A DNA stretch of 64,000 bases from UBA8199 sp964507045 (GCA_964507045.1 CAZDOO010000018.1:8573-72572), one strand, 5' to 3'. Counted from the stretch's first letter, positions 8,301-18,170 are shown. Notes: a model not told the origin generated them from the sequence alone. Translations and numbers: made by a program.

Positions 8301-9980
8301 ATGAAAAAGGTCATCTTTGCGGGGGTAATCCTGGCAGCCGCTTGCCTGGCACTGTGGTTCTGGGGCTGGCCCGCCTACCGGCGGCACCGGGAGGCACAGG
8401 CGGTCGAACAGGCCAGGGAGTTCCTGGCCAAGGGCAACTACCGAAGTGCTTCTCTGAGCGCCCGCCGGGCTTTGCAGCTAAACCCATCCAACCTGGGAGC
8501 CTGCCGAATCAACGCGGACCTGGCCGAGAAGGTTCACTCACCTTACCTTCTGGACTGGTGGCGCCGGATTGTGGAAGTGGCGCCGGCGACCTCGAACAAG
8601 CTTATGTTGGCGTCGGCTGCCCTGCGCACTCAGGGCCCGCCTTACCCATTGGCGGCGCAAACGCTCGACGAATTGACCTCATCCGCCGACAACATCGCTG
8701 CGTACCACGCGGTTTGCGCCGAACTGGCACTGCGCCTGAAGCGCACCGGGGAGGCGACTGCTCAGTTTGAGCGAGCCAGCCGTCTGGAACCAACCAATGA
8801 GATGTATCAGTTAAATCTGGCGGTGCTCACCCTCCAGTCCACCAATGCGGCAGCGAAGGCCGGCGCGCAAGGCACGCTTGAACGCTTGCGCGCCAGCACC
8901 AATGTGGGCGCGACGGCCTTGCGCTGGCTGGTGGTGAACAGCCTCGGGCAGGATGACCTTCCGACTGCCGAGAAGTTCTCCCGGCAGCTCCTGGCCGCTC
9001 CGCAGGTCGTCGTGGACGACCGCCTGCAGCTTTTGACGATTCTTCACCGGTCAAAGAATCCTGGATTCAAGGACTACCTCAGCACGCTGCAGAAGAACGC
9101 CACTACCAATGCCACGGAGATTTATGCCATCTCGGCCTGGATGATCAGCCACAGCCTTGCGGACGATGCGTTCGCATGGCTTACGGCTTGTCCCGCCAAG
9201 CTGCGCGCGGAACAGCCGGTCCCCCTCGCATTGGTGGACTGCTATCTGGCGAGAAAGGATTGGCGCGGTCTCGACACTTTTCTCCAAGAGCAAAAATGGG
9301 GCGAGCTGGAATTCCTAAGAGCCGCTTTCCTTTCCCGCACGGCCGCGCAGCTAAACCAAAAGCTGGCGGCTGAGGCCCGGTGGCGGACCGCCCTGCGCGA
9401 GGCCGGCGACCGGCTGGGTCCGCTGACCTCCCTGCTGGGCCTGGCTAACAACTGGGGGCAGCAGCAAGCCCGGGAAGAGCTTCTCTGGCAAATCGCCTTG
9501 CGGTTCCCCAAGGACCGGTGGTCGCTCCGCGAACTGGAACGGGCTTACGTGGCTGCCGGAAACACGGTCGGCCTGAACAAGGTTTACTCCAGCATGGCAA
9601 GCTACGCACCGCAGAATTTCATTGCCCAGAACAACCTAGCCGCCACCTCTCTGCTGCTCAAACTGAACCTGCCCCGGGCGCATGAACTGGCCAGAGAACT
9701 CTTTGCCAAACACCCGGACCAAGCCGTTGTTGCTTCCACCTACGCCTTCTCGCTCCATCTCCAGGGACGAACCAAAGAAGGCCTGGCCGTGCTCCGGAAA
9801 CTCAAGCCCGAAGCGCTTGAGATTCCGACTGTGGCCCTTTACTACGGGCTGCTGCTATCCGCTTCCGGCGAAGCCGACACGGCGGTCAAATACCTCGGCA
9901 TCGCCCGCAAGTCGGAACTGCTGCCCGAAGAGAAGCTGCTGCTGGCGGAGGCTGAGAAGGGGCACGGCAGCCGGAGCTGA
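8301..9980 (+). CDS. TPR-repeat protein with N-terminal membrane anchor
   Basis: A 559-residue protein. Residues 4-22 are a hydrophobic anchor or signal (VIFAGVILAAACLALWFWG). The rest is alpha-helical with tetratricopeptide-like repeats, for example AREFLAKGNYRSASLSARRALQLNPSN (residues ~40-66) and similar helices at about 145-175 and 440-540. Proteins of this shape often accompany EPS/PEP-CTERM loci, but no specific role can be given. The ATG at 8301 lacks a good Shine-Dalgarno; the ATG at 8285 has one (AGGAA) but is in another frame. The gene is convergent with nrdJ. Confidence 0.8.
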   Translation: MKKVIFAGVILAAACLALWFWGWPAYRRHREAQAVEQAREFLAKGNYRSASLSARRALQLNPSNLGACRINADLAEKVHSPYLLDWWRRIVEVAPATSNKLMLASAALRTQGPPYPLAAQTLDELTSSADNIAAYHAVCAELALRLKRTGEATAQFERASRLEPTNEMYQLNLAVLTLQSTNAAAKAGAQGTLERLRASTNVGATALRWLVVNSLGQDDLPTAEKFSRQLLAAPQVVVDDRLQLLTILHRSKNPGFKDYLSTLQKNATTNATEIYAISAWMISHSLADDAFAWLTACPAKLRAEQPVPLALVDCYLARKDWRGLDTFLQEQKWGELEFLRAAFLSRTAAQLNQKLAAEARWRTALREAGDRLGPLTSLLGLANNWGQQQAREELLWQIALRFPKDRWSLRELERAYVAAGNTVGLNKVYSSMASYAPQNFIAQNNLAATSLLLKLNLPRAHELARELFAKHPDQAVVASTYAFSLHLQGRTKEGLAVLRKLKPEALEIPTVALYYGLLLSASGEADTAVKYLGIARKSELLPEEKLLLAEAEKGHGSRS

Positions 9981-10046
9981 AGCCCGTACCGGGAATCCAT
10001 CCCGCACGCCACCAGGCCCAAACACCGCCCGCGTTTCCGGCTGGTC

Positions 10047-13000
10047 TCAAGAGCAACCGAGACTCTCGCCGCAGTTCAGGCATTTGTAGCATGCCCCGTT
10101 GCGCACGGTCACATGGCCGCAGTTCGGGCAAGTGGGCGCGTCCTGTTGGAAATGCGCCACAGAGTCGCTGAGATTCTTGACCGCCCGCTCGGGAACGGCG
10201 GGTTTGGCAGGCGGATGTCCCTTGCCATTGCCGCTAGGGGCGGTCTTTGCGTCCAGCAGATCGGTATCCTCGGCCAGAGGCAGATCCGGCACGGGCCGGT
10301 TAATCTTCTTCTTCTCAACCTCCTGCAAGCCGGGGATGGCCAGTTCCGGCTGGTTGCGATTCGGCGTATTGGCTTCCCGGAAACCGGGGACAAACTGCAC
10401 TGCCATCCAACGAAACACGTAATCCGTAATGGAAGCGGCGTTGCGAATGTCGGGATTCTTGGTGAAGCCCGAGGGCTCGAACCGCACGTGAGCGAACTTC
10501 CGGACCAGCGCCTCTAGCGGCACGCCGTATTGCAGCGCCAGGCTGGTCAGAGTGCCTATGCCGTCCATGAGGCCACCGATGGTGGAGCCTTCTTTGGCCA
10601 TCGTGATAAACAGTTCGCCCGGCTGGCCGTTCTCGAACAGGCCCACTGTGAGATAACCCTCATGTCCGGCAATATCGAACTTGTGGGTAATGGCGGTGCG
10701 CGTGTCCGAAAGGCGCCGCCGCAACGGTTTGCCGGCCTGGGCCGCATGCCGGGCAACCTCGGCTTCCAGTTCCTTGATGCGCGCCTCCAGCGCCGAACTA
10801 TCCGCCGTGGAAGCCTTTTCGCCGCCTTCGTTGGTGCGCTTGGTGTTCAGGGGCTGCGAACGTTTCGAGCCGTCGCGATAGATGGCGACGCACTTGAGGC
10901 CCATCTTCCAGGCCTGCACGTAAGCGTCCCGAATATCCGCGACCGTGCACTCGTTAGGCATATTGACGGTCTTGGAAATGGCACCGCTGATAAACGGCTG
11001 CGCCGCCGCCATCATCCGCAGGTGGGCCAGGTAGTGAATGCTTCGCTGGCCGCGATACGGCTTGAAAGCGCAGTCGAAGACGGGCAGATGCTCCGGCTTC
11101 AGGCCGCTTGGGATGCTTTTGCCCCCCTCCGTGACGTCCTCTATCGTGTCAAATTTCTCAGCGTGCGCGATGATGCGCGCCGCCTCCTCCGTGCTGTAGC
11201 CCAGGCGGCGCAACGCTTCCGGCACTGTACGGTTGACAATCTTCAGCATCCCGCCCCCCGCCAGCAGCTTGTATTTGACCAGCGCGATATCCGGCTCGAT
11301 GCCCGTGGTATCGCAATCCATCGAGAACGCGATCGTGCCCGTCGGCGCGAGAACAGTGACCTGCGCGTTGCGATACCCGGCGGCACGGCCACGTTCGAGC
11401 GCGCGATCCCAGGACTGGCGCGCCTCTTCCTTCAGGTAATTGAATTCCTGGCTTGGCTGGATCCCCTCGACCGCCTCCCGATGCTGCTGGATAACATTGA
11501 GCATGGATTCAACGTTATCCTCTGCCAAGGGCGCGGTGACATGCGCACAACGGGCGTCGCGATAACCTTTGAAGGCCCCCATGGTGGCCGCCAGCTCGGC
11601 CGATTGCTCGTACGCACATCCGGTCATAATCGCGGTGATCGCCCCAGCCAGGGCGCGGCCCGGGTCTGAATCGTAAGGCAGGCCGTAGCTCATGATCAGC
11701 GAGCCGAGGTTGGCATAGCCGAGGCCGAGGGTGCGAAAGAGGTGGGAATTCTCCGCAATCTCCCGCGTTGGATAACTGGAGCTATCCACGAGAATCTCCT
11801 GCGCGGTAATGAACACCCGCACCGCCGCCTTGAACCGGTCCACATCAAACGTGCCGTCCTCCCGCTTGAACTTCATCAGGTTCAACGAGGCGAGATTGCA
11901 GGCAGTGTTGTTGAGAAAAACGTATTCCGAGCAGGGGTTGGTCGAGTGGATCGGCTCCGTGCCCTTGCACGTGTGCCACTTCTGGATGGCACCGTCGTAT
12001 TGCAGCCCCGGGTCGCCGCAGACCCAGGTGCCCTCGGCAATCTTCTGCAGCAGCGCGCTGGCATCCTTCTTCTGCAGCGGCTTTCCGGTAGTGACCGCGC
12101 GCGTCCACCATTCCCTGCCCTCCTGCGCCGCTGTCATGAAGGCATCGCTCACGCGCACGGACAGATTCTCATTCTGGTACATCACGCTGCCGTAAGCGTC
12201 GCCGTTGTAGGAGCCGTCATAGCCCTGCTCGATGAGCGCCCAGGCCTTCCGCTCCTCCTTCATCTTGGCTTCAATGAACTCCTCGATGTCCCCGTGCCAA
12301 TCGTGCAGCGTGTTCATCTTGGCGGCCCGGCGCGTCTTGCCGCCCGACTTCACCACGTTGGCCACCTGGTCATAGACCTTCAGGAAGGAAAGCGGACCGC
12401 TGGGCCGGCCGCCACCGCTCAGCTTCTCTTTGCTGGAGCGCAGCGGCGAGAGGTCGGTGCCGGTGCCCGAGCCGAACTTGAAGAGCATCGCTTCGCTGTG
12501 CGCGAGCTGCATGATGGACTCCATGTTATCCTGCACCGACTGGATGAAGCAGGCGCTGCATTGCGGACACTCGTATTGGGTCTTGGCCCGCTCCGCGCGT
12601 CCGGTTCGGGGATTGCAGTACCAGTTGCCCCGACTGGAGGCGTTGCCGATATGATACTGGTGATACAACCCGACATTGAACCAGACCGGCGAGTTGAACG
12701 CCCCGTACTGGTTCAGGCAGAGCCAGGTCAGCTCGTCGTAAAAAACCTCACCATCGGCCTTGGTGAAATACCCGTCCTTGACGCCCCAATCCGCGATCGT
12801 ACGGCAGATCCGGTGGATGAGCTGGCGCACGGAGGTTTCCCGTTCCGGTGTGCCCTGCTCGCCGTAGAAGTACTTCGAGACGACCACCTTGGTGGCCAGC
12901 AGCGACCATGACTTCGGCGCTTCAACGTTCTCCTGTTTGAAAACAACCTTGCCGGCATCGTCGGTAATCTCGGCGGTCCGCCGTTCCCATTCCAACTGGT

Positions 13001-13163
13001 CAAACGGGCTGATCTTCGGGTCGCTAAAAGTCCTCGTGACACCGAGCCCCTTCTTCGCCGCTGTCGCGGCGCTTTTGGGTGCGCGGGTTGCGGTCACGGT
13101 CGCATGCCGACGGCGTCCCTGTGTGGGCGCGTCGGCCAATACCTGTTCGCTGGCACCTATCAT
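10047..13163 (-). CDS. nrdJ: Adenosylcobalamin-dependent (class II) ribonucleoside-diphosphate reductase
   Basis: 1038 residues, the usual size for the large NrdJ type. It reduces ribonucleotides to deoxyribonucleotides using adenosylcobalamin as radical source, without oxygen or a second subunit. Family signatures include FNSPVWFNVG, the loop GGRPSGPLSFLKVYD, KTRRAAKMNTLHDWH, NPCSEY with following NNTACNLASLNL, and APTGTIAFSMDCDTTGIEPD. The C-terminus is the TSCPD/zinc-ribbon tail, CPNCGH...CYKCLNCGESLGCS, with four zinc-type cysteines plus the redox cysteine. The ATG at 13163 has a good ribosome site (AAGGA). No classical NrdR box was recognised upstream. Confidence 0.95.
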   Translation of the reverse strand: MIGASEQVLADAPTQGRRRHATVTATRAPKSAATAAKKGLGVTRTFSDPKISPFDQLEWERRTAEITDDAGKVVFKQENVEAPKSWSLLATKVVVSKYFYGEQGTPERETSVRQLIHRICRTIADWGVKDGYFTKADGEVFYDELTWLCLNQYGAFNSPVWFNVGLYHQYHIGNASSRGNWYCNPRTGRAERAKTQYECPQCSACFIQSVQDNMESIMQLAHSEAMLFKFGSGTGTDLSPLRSSKEKLSGGGRPSGPLSFLKVYDQVANVVKSGGKTRRAAKMNTLHDWHGDIEEFIEAKMKEERKAWALIEQGYDGSYNGDAYGSVMYQNENLSVRVSDAFMTAAQEGREWWTRAVTTGKPLQKKDASALLQKIAEGTWVCGDPGLQYDGAIQKWHTCKGTEPIHSTNPCSEYVFLNNTACNLASLNLMKFKREDGTFDVDRFKAAVRVFITAQEILVDSSSYPTREIAENSHLFRTLGLGYANLGSLIMSYGLPYDSDPGRALAGAITAIMTGCAYEQSAELAATMGAFKGYRDARCAHVTAPLAEDNVESMLNVIQQHREAVEGIQPSQEFNYLKEEARQSWDRALERGRAAGYRNAQVTVLAPTGTIAFSMDCDTTGIEPDIALVKYKLLAGGGMLKIVNRTVPEALRRLGYSTEEAARIIAHAEKFDTIEDVTEGGKSIPSGLKPEHLPVFDCAFKPYRGQRSIHYLAHLRMMAAAQPFISGAISKTVNMPNECTVADIRDAYVQAWKMGLKCVAIYRDGSKRSQPLNTKRTNEGGEKASTADSSALEARIKELEAEVARHAAQAGKPLRRRLSDTRTAITHKFDIAGHEGYLTVGLFENGQPGELFITMAKEGSTIGGLMDGIGTLTSLALQYGVPLEALVRKFAHVRFEPSGFTKNPDIRNAASITDYVFRWMAVQFVPGFREANTPNRNQPELAIPGLQEVEKKKINRPVPDLPLAEDTDLLDAKTAPSGNGKGHPPAKPAVPERAVKNLSDSVAHFQQDAPTCPNCGHVTVRNGACYKCLNCGESLGCS

Positions 13164-13473
13164 GGTTGTCCTTATACCTGCTGCTCCACCTCTGGCGCAT
13201 GTTGAACGACCTTCAACAAAACACCTGGCAGATTTCGTTCAAATTCTGTGTTTTCCAAGCATTTGGGCCTCTTTACGAGGCCCAGCTGATACCCAATTAG
13301 TTGGGTAACGGCGGCAACTCTACTACCACCGGTAGCGTTAACAAGAAAATTCTGCAACAAAGTTACTCATTCATTGCCGGAGTAAAAATAATCTCAAATC
13401 TCCCCCTGGCAATTGCAGTCCAAAACCCCTTTTCACCCTCCGCCGCGAGCCGGACGAGCTGAAGCGGCACAGC
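13164..13473 (-). promoter_or_regulatory. Structured leader region of nrdJ
   Basis: This 310-bp gap between der and nrdJ should hold the nrdJ promoter and leader. Three hairpins are visible: GGGCCTC/GAGGCCC (13265-13283), CCCAA/TTGGG (13292-13305) and CTACC/GGTAG (13322-13334). A B12 riboswitch would be expected biologically, but I cannot find its conserved B12 box, so no class is assigned. Confidence 0.4.
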
Positions 13474-14979
13474 TTATCTTTGGGTGGAACCCGGCCCGCG
13501 ATTGAACTTGCGCACCGGTTCAATGGTCTTGGGCCGGGCCTTTGCAGCCAAAATGATCGGGCAGCCTTCATAGCCAAACGCACGGCGCATCTCGTTGGCC
13601 AGGTACTTCCGATACTGATCCGCGAAGAGGTCGTCACGGTTAACGAAAAGCAAGAACGTCGGCGGCGCCTGCCTGACCTGGGTCGCGTAGTAAAACTTGA
13701 GGCGAAGCCCTTGCGCGCTGACGGGCTGGCGGCGCTCGACGGCATCGTGCAGCGTGCGGTTCAGAATGGCCGTCGGGATGTTTTGCTGCAACTGCGCGGC
13801 GACGTAGCGCACCGCTTCCAGCAACCGGTCCAGGTGAAAGCCGGACTTGGCCGAAGTGAAGATGACCGGCGCGTAATCGAGAAAGAACAGCCGCTCCTGC
13901 ACCCAGGAGCCAAACTCGGCCAGCGTGGTCATGACATTGGGCGACTTCTGCGCTTCCTTCTTCCGGCGGCGCTCGATCTCTTCCACGCGCGCCTGGTGAA
14001 CCGCCTCGTCCATCAGATCCCATTTGTTCACCACCACGATGCACGCTTTGCGCTCTTCCACAATCCGGTCGGCCACCTTCTTGTCCTGCTCCGTAATCCC
14101 GGTCTCCGCATCGAGCACCAGCACGGCGATATCGCACCGCCGGATGGATTCCTCGGCACGCTTGACGCTGAAGAATTCAATCGAATCGTCCACGCGCCGG
14201 GTCTTGCGCAAGCCCGCTGTGTCAATCAACACGTAGCTCTGCCGCACGCCATCCGTTTCAACCTCGAACGGCACGTCCACCGCGTCGCGAGTCGTGCCGG
14301 GGATCGGGCTGACCACCACGCGTTGGGATTGGGTGAGGGCGTTGATGATGGAGGACTTGCCGACGTTGGGCCGGCCGACGATGGCGAGTTTGAGCGGAGC
14401 CGCGGGCGTGGGGCGTGGAGCGTGATCCGCAGCCTGACCTCCAACCGCGCTTGCGACTTCACCCTGCAGTTTGGGTTCCACCAACGCCATTGCCGCTTTC
14501 ATGAGCGGCTCGATCCCTTCGCCGTGAATCGCGCTGACAGGGTACACCTGGTCGAAGCCCAGCTCGGCAAACTCCAGGGCGGCTGTCTCGGTCCGATGGG
14601 TGTCCACCTTGTTGACGGCCACCAGCACCGGCTTGCCGCTGCGGCGCAGGCGCGTGGCGGCTTCGCGGTCCAAGGGCACCACGCCTTCCTGCACGTTCAC
14701 CACCAGCAGGATCACGTCAGCGGCTTCGATGGCGAGTTCGACCTGTTCCAGCGCGGCCTTGACGATGACGTCATCCGCTTTCTCCCGGCGCAGCAGGCCG
14801 ATGCCGCCGGTGTCAACGAGCGTAAATGGCTGTCCGTGCCATTCCACCTCGGCCATGACGCGGTCCCGGGTCACTCCCGGTTGATCGTGCACGATGGCGA
14901 TGCGCCGCCCCGCAATGCGGTTGAACAGGGCGGACTTGCCGACATTGGGTCGGCCGACGATGGCAATCAATCCGGGCAT
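13474..14979 (-). CDS. der: Ribosome-assembly GTPase Der (EngA)
   Basis: 501 residues from the ATG at 14979. A longer frame upstream has no family similarity. It is a double GTPase needed for 50S subunit maturation. Two GTP-binding domains are visible: GRPNVGKS at residues 9-16 and again near 205, DTGG and DTAG switch motifs, NKVD and NKWD base-recognition motifs. A KH-like C-terminal domain and basic tail follow. It is slightly long for the family because the interdomain linker (about residues 170-200) is expanded and contains a short repeat (14405-14424). It is cytoplasmic and ribosome-associated. Confidence 0.95.
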   Translation of the reverse strand: MPGLIAIVGRPNVGKSALFNRIAGRRIAIVHDQPGVTRDRVMAEVEWHGQPFTLVDTGGIGLLRREKADDVIVKAALEQVELAIEAADVILLVVNVQEGVVPLDREAATRLRRSGKPVLVAVNKVDTHRTETAALEFAELGFDQVYPVSAIHGEGIEPLMKAAMALVEPKLQGEVASAVGGQAADHAPRPTPAAPLKLAIVGRPNVGKSSIINALTQSQRVVVSPIPGTTRDAVDVPFEVETDGVRQSYVLIDTAGLRKTRRVDDSIEFFSVKRAEESIRRCDIAVLVLDAETGITEQDKKVADRIVEERKACIVVVNKWDLMDEAVHQARVEEIERRRKKEAQKSPNVMTTLAEFGSWVQERLFFLDYAPVIFTSAKSGFHLDRLLEAVRYVAAQLQQNIPTAILNRTLHDAVERRQPVSAQGLRLKFYYATQVRQAPPTFLLFVNRDDLFADQYRKYLANEMRRAFGYEGCPIILAAKARPKTIEPVRKFNRGPGSTQR

Positions 14980-15095
14980 GATAGCAGAACCAGTTTCACA
15001 GGTGGCAGACGGTATGCGAAAAGCGCGTCTCAAGCCACTACAAATCAAGGGGCTACGGCTTCCGGCGGCTCGCGAACAGCAATGTGGCAGCGGGA

Positions 15096-16169
15096 CTACT
15101 GCGCGTCGAACAGATACCAGTCCGCGATGCGGTGGGGGAATTCGGCAATCTTCGCTTCGTCCCGGTTGGCAAGAATAATGACGGTGAACTTCTTCTCGGG
15201 GAACCGCGAGATGCGCGTGGTAAAGCCGATGCTGCTGCCCCGGTGCCAGATTTCCCGGACGCCGCGATATTGGCCGAGGTACCAGCCGAAGCCATAGCCG
15301 GTGTCCGGCAGGTCTGTGACCGCGGCCGGAGTAAAGGCGAGCTTGAGTGTCTTCCGGCTCACGAGCTTGTCCGTGTAGAGCGCCTGATCCCACTGGTAAA
15401 GGTCGGCGACCGATGAATAGATCCCGCCATCGCCCAGAACGGAACTGGTCAGGCTCTGGTCGGTCCGCTTGAAGCGGCCCGCATCGGGCGAGTAGCCGTA
15501 AGCGCGGTTGGGCACAACGGACAAACCGCGCTCATAGGCCAGCGTGTGGTCCATGTGTGCCGGCCGGAAAACGTTCTGCTGCAGGAACCGCGAGAAAGTG
15601 TTGCCCGAACGCTGTTCCACCACCAGCGCCAGCAACGCGTAGGCCGAATTGCTGTAGCGATATTTTGTCCCCGGCGGGAAGTAGGTCTTTTCCGCTTGCA
15701 GCAACAGCCGCAACACGTCTCGGTCCAGCACGGGAATCTCGGTGCCTTTCGGAATGAGGTCTTCGTAGTCGAGCAGGCCCGAGGTATGGGTCAGCAGGTG
15801 GCGCAGGGTGATCTGCCGGCCATAAGCCGGGAATTCGGGGAATACCTCCGTCAGGCGTTCGTCGAGAGTCAGTTTCTTGCGCTCGGCCAGAATCATCACC
15901 GCCATGGCGGTGAATTGCTTGGTAACCGAGGCGAGCCGGAAGCTGGTGTTGGTGCCGCAAGGGGTTCCCAGCTCCACCTCGGCAAGGCCGTAGCCTTTGG
16001 CCGCGACGACCTTGCCGCGGTGAATGACCATCACGCTGGCGCCGGGCGATCCGGGCTGGCTGTAGTCCTTGAACAAGGCGTCGAGCCTGGGGGTCAGCGT
16101 CTCAGCTCGGTCAAGTGCGGCATGTGCCGATAGCGTCATAGTAGCAATAATCAGTAGCCGAATGAACAC
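15096..16169 (-). CDS. Class C beta-lactamase-like serine hydrolase (family S12)
   Basis: 357 residues from a GTG at 16169, which gives a proper signal peptide (FIRLLIIATMTLSAHA). An ATG at 16139 is the alternative, and the frame further upstream overlaps the neighbouring gene. Catalytic motifs of the penicillin-binding/AmpC fold are all present: S81-V-T-K84, Y172-S-N174 and H309-R-G-S in place of KTG. Family members are DD-peptidases, esterases or beta-lactamases; the substrate cannot be told. It is exported to the periplasm and lies 116 bp upstream of der on the same strand. Confidence 0.85.
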   Translation of the reverse strand: MFIRLLIIATMTLSAHAALDRAETLTPRLDALFKDYSQPGSPGASVMVIHRGKVVAAKGYGLAEVELGTPCGTNTSFRLASVTKQFTAMAVMILAERKKLTLDERLTEVFPEFPAYGRQITLRHLLTHTSGLLDYEDLIPKGTEIPVLDRDVLRLLLQAEKTYFPPGTKYRYSNSAYALLALVVEQRSGNTFSRFLQQNVFRPAHMDHTLAYERGLSVVPNRAYGYSPDAGRFKRTDQSLTSSVLGDGGIYSSVADLYQWDQALYTDKLVSRKTLKLAFTPAAVTDLPDTGYGFGWYLGQYRGVREIWHRGSSIGFTTRISRFPEKKFTVIILANRDEAKIAEFPHRIADWYLFDAQ

Positions 16170-16344
16170 CCCGACAGCATTGCAGATTCCCCGGGCTTGC
16201 CAAGCACCGACCACAGGAGCTCGATGCGGAGAAGGCAGCTTATCGGTGCCGGGGTTCGTGGCAGACGGCCAGCGGGCAACTACCCAGGTCGCCGTTCGGC
16301 CACGGCTCTGCCCGGCTTCAGATGCTCCCACGCCACCGTTTGCG

Positions 16345-16674
16345 CTACAACAGCATCCGGGCGGCATTGGGAAGCCGGAAATTCCGGCTGGCGACGTATT
16401 TGTTCAGCAGGCCGGTAATCCATTCCCTGGAAGTGCTGATCTTCCGCAAGGCCAGATGGACCCCGCCGTCCTGCTCGCTCAGTTCATATTCGTCGGCGTT
16501 AATCTCGATGGGCGACGTCTCCCCCTTCAACTCCAGTTTCATCTGAATCGTCTTTCTGCTGGTATCAATCACGCAATCCGTGACGACGCCAATCCCTGCT
16601 ATTTCCTGGTTGATAAAGTTCTTCAGGGCAGCCTGCAGGGCCGCTTCCTTCAGTGAGGCCAATAGATTATTCAT
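16345..16674 (-). CDS. Hypothetical 109-residue protein
   Basis: A small cytoplasmic-looking protein beginning MNNLLASLKEAALQAALKNF. An N-terminal amphipathic helix is followed by a beta-rich middle (VVTDCVIDTSRKTIQMKLEL). There is no signal peptide, membrane segment or motif I recognise. The composition is well-behaved for a real protein, and it is followed 175 bp later by the serine hydrolase on the same strand. No clear Shine-Dalgarno precedes the ATG. Confidence 0.65.
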   Translation of the reverse strand: MNNLLASLKEAALQAALKNFINQEIAGIGVVTDCVIDTSRKTIQMKLELKGETSPIEINADEYELSEQDGGVHLALRKISTSREWITGLLNKYVASRNFRLPNAARMLL

Positions 16675-16726
16675 TCGTTATGATGACGCAAAGCAACGGA
16701 TCCGATCGTTCAATTCCGCCCGCCGT

Positions 16727-18040
16727 TCAGCGCTTCCGCGCCAAATCCACGCAGATGATCTCCCGGTCATTGCGCGCATAGAGATGCCGGTTGGCGAACG
16801 CCGGGTGCGACCAGACTACGGCCCGGCCGCAGTCTTTGTTCACCGGTTCGAGCAGGTGGGTGCGGCTGATTTCCTCGTAGCTGCGCGGGCTGAGCTTGGC
16901 GATGATCAAGTCGCCCGCTTCGTTGAACAGGAAGAAGCGAGTGCCGTTCTTCACGATGAAGGCGTTGGCCCAGCGGACGGGTCCGCCGGAGGTCGTAGCC
17001 GCAAACGTCTCCCACACCCGCTCGCCTGTTTCCAGTTTCAGGCACCGCAACTGCCCATAGCTGCACACGCCGTAAATGTAACCGTCTTCGAGGAACGGCG
17101 TGCACATGACGGCGTTGAGGTGTGTCGTGTCTTTCTCGCTCACCTTGAGCGTGCGCCAGGCGATCGCCGCGCCGGGCTTGGCCGGATCAAGCCGCAACAT
17201 CAGCGAGCCGCTGTAGAAGGCGGTGAAGAAAAGCCGGTCGCCCAGCTTGCGCGGCGTGGCCAGCGTCATGCCGGAACGCGACTTGAAGGGCACCGACCAA
17301 TAGGCTTCGCCGGTTACCGGGTCGAGCGAGTTGGCCGCTTCCGGATGCCAGAGAATAAGCTGCCGTTGGCCGCCCGCCTCGCAGATGACCGGCGAACTGT
17401 AGCCCGGTTCCCCAGCGCTTAACGCGCGCCAGATCTCCCGGCCCGTGTCCTTGTCAAATGCGACCACCGTGCTGCCTGCGCCGCCCGCCAGGCAAATCAG
17501 CCGCTGCCCGTCCACCAGCGGATGCCCCGCAAAACCCCATACCGGCGCCTTGACGCCATACTCCTTCTTGAATTCGCGCGACCAAAGGAGTTTGCCGCCC
17601 ACCGCCTCCAGGCAGACGAGATTGCCCTCCGCGCCGAGCGCATAAACCTTGCCTTGGCTGACCGTCGGCGTCACCCGCGGCCCCACGGGATAGCTAATGG
17701 TGTAAGGACATTCGTATTCGTATTTCCACAGCACTTCGCCGTCCGCCTCCCTCAGGCAAATCACCCGCTCGAAACGAGCGCCGGCGTCCGGCGCAAGCTG
17801 GCGGTCGGCGACATAGACCCGTCCCTCGGCAACGCTCGGGCCGCCATAGCCTCCACCGATCCCCGTGCGCCAGCGGACCGGCGGGCCGTTTGTAGGGAAC
17901 CTCTCGATGACGCCAGACTCGCGCCAGATGGAATCGCGCCTGGGGCCGAGCCATTGCGGCCAATCATCGGCGAACAGGGCGTTGCCGCCCAGAACCCAGG
18001 CGCAGCACACGCCCCAACCAATGCTCCGAATCACGTGCAT
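16727..18040 (-). CDS. Secreted PQQ-like beta-propeller protein
   Basis: 437 residues: signal peptide (SIGWGVCCAWVLGGNALFA) then WPQWLGPRRDSIWRESG, the usual opening of planctomycete/verrucomicrobial outer-membrane biogenesis BamB-like propellers. Blade signatures of the form LxxxDGxVLWxY recur (READGEVLWKYEYE, EAVGGKLLWSREF, DKDTGREIWRAL, KLETGERVWETF). No dehydrogenase catalytic domain is seen, so PQQ binding is not assured. It is probably periplasmic. The gene is divergent from the glycosylase gene. Confidence 0.85.
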   Translation of the reverse strand: MHVIRSIGWGVCCAWVLGGNALFADDWPQWLGPRRDSIWRESGVIERFPTNGPPVRWRTGIGGGYGGPSVAEGRVYVADRQLAPDAGARFERVICLREADGEVLWKYEYECPYTISYPVGPRVTPTVSQGKVYALGAEGNLVCLEAVGGKLLWSREFKKEYGVKAPVWGFAGHPLVDGQRLICLAGGAGSTVVAFDKDTGREIWRALSAGEPGYSSPVICEAGGQRQLILWHPEAANSLDPVTGEAYWSVPFKSRSGMTLATPRKLGDRLFFTAFYSGSLMLRLDPAKPGAAIAWRTLKVSEKDTTHLNAVMCTPFLEDGYIYGVCSYGQLRCLKLETGERVWETFAATTSGGPVRWANAFIVKNGTRFFLFNEAGDLIIAKLSPRSYEEISRTHLLEPVNKDCGRAVVWSHPAFANRHLYARNDREIICVDLARKR

Positions 18041-18163
18041 GGCCGCAGACTACCGGCCCCGACGGCCTCCGGCGATGCTATATTGGCGATTGAAATAGCA
18101 CCCGCCTCGGCATGGTGCCGGGCCAAAGTCATTCGGCTATACGTTTGCTGTGGTTCGGGACTC

Positions 18164-18170
18164 AAGGAGG
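18164..18170 (+). promoter_or_regulatory. Ribosome binding site deciding a TTG start
   Basis: AAGGAGG lies 9 bases before a TTG at 18180 and 18 bases before the first in-frame ATG (18189). The spacing favours TTG as the start of the glycosylase gene. Confidence 0.65.

Noticed and set aside
8285..8770. A 161-codon frame with a reasonable Shine-Dalgarno (AGGAA) before ATG 8285
   Set aside because: It overlaps the TPR gene in another frame and translates to Pro/Gly/Arg-rich sequence without family features. The TPR frame has a signal anchor and repeats.
10530..11669. Long plus-strand open frame opposite nrdJ
   Set aside because: Shadow of a GC-rich essential gene. Composition is Arg/His/Leu-rich and has no family match.
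13164..13380. Cobalamin riboswitch upstream of nrdJ
   Set aside because: Expected from biology, but I could not find the B12 box or the conserved core. Only simple hairpins are visible.
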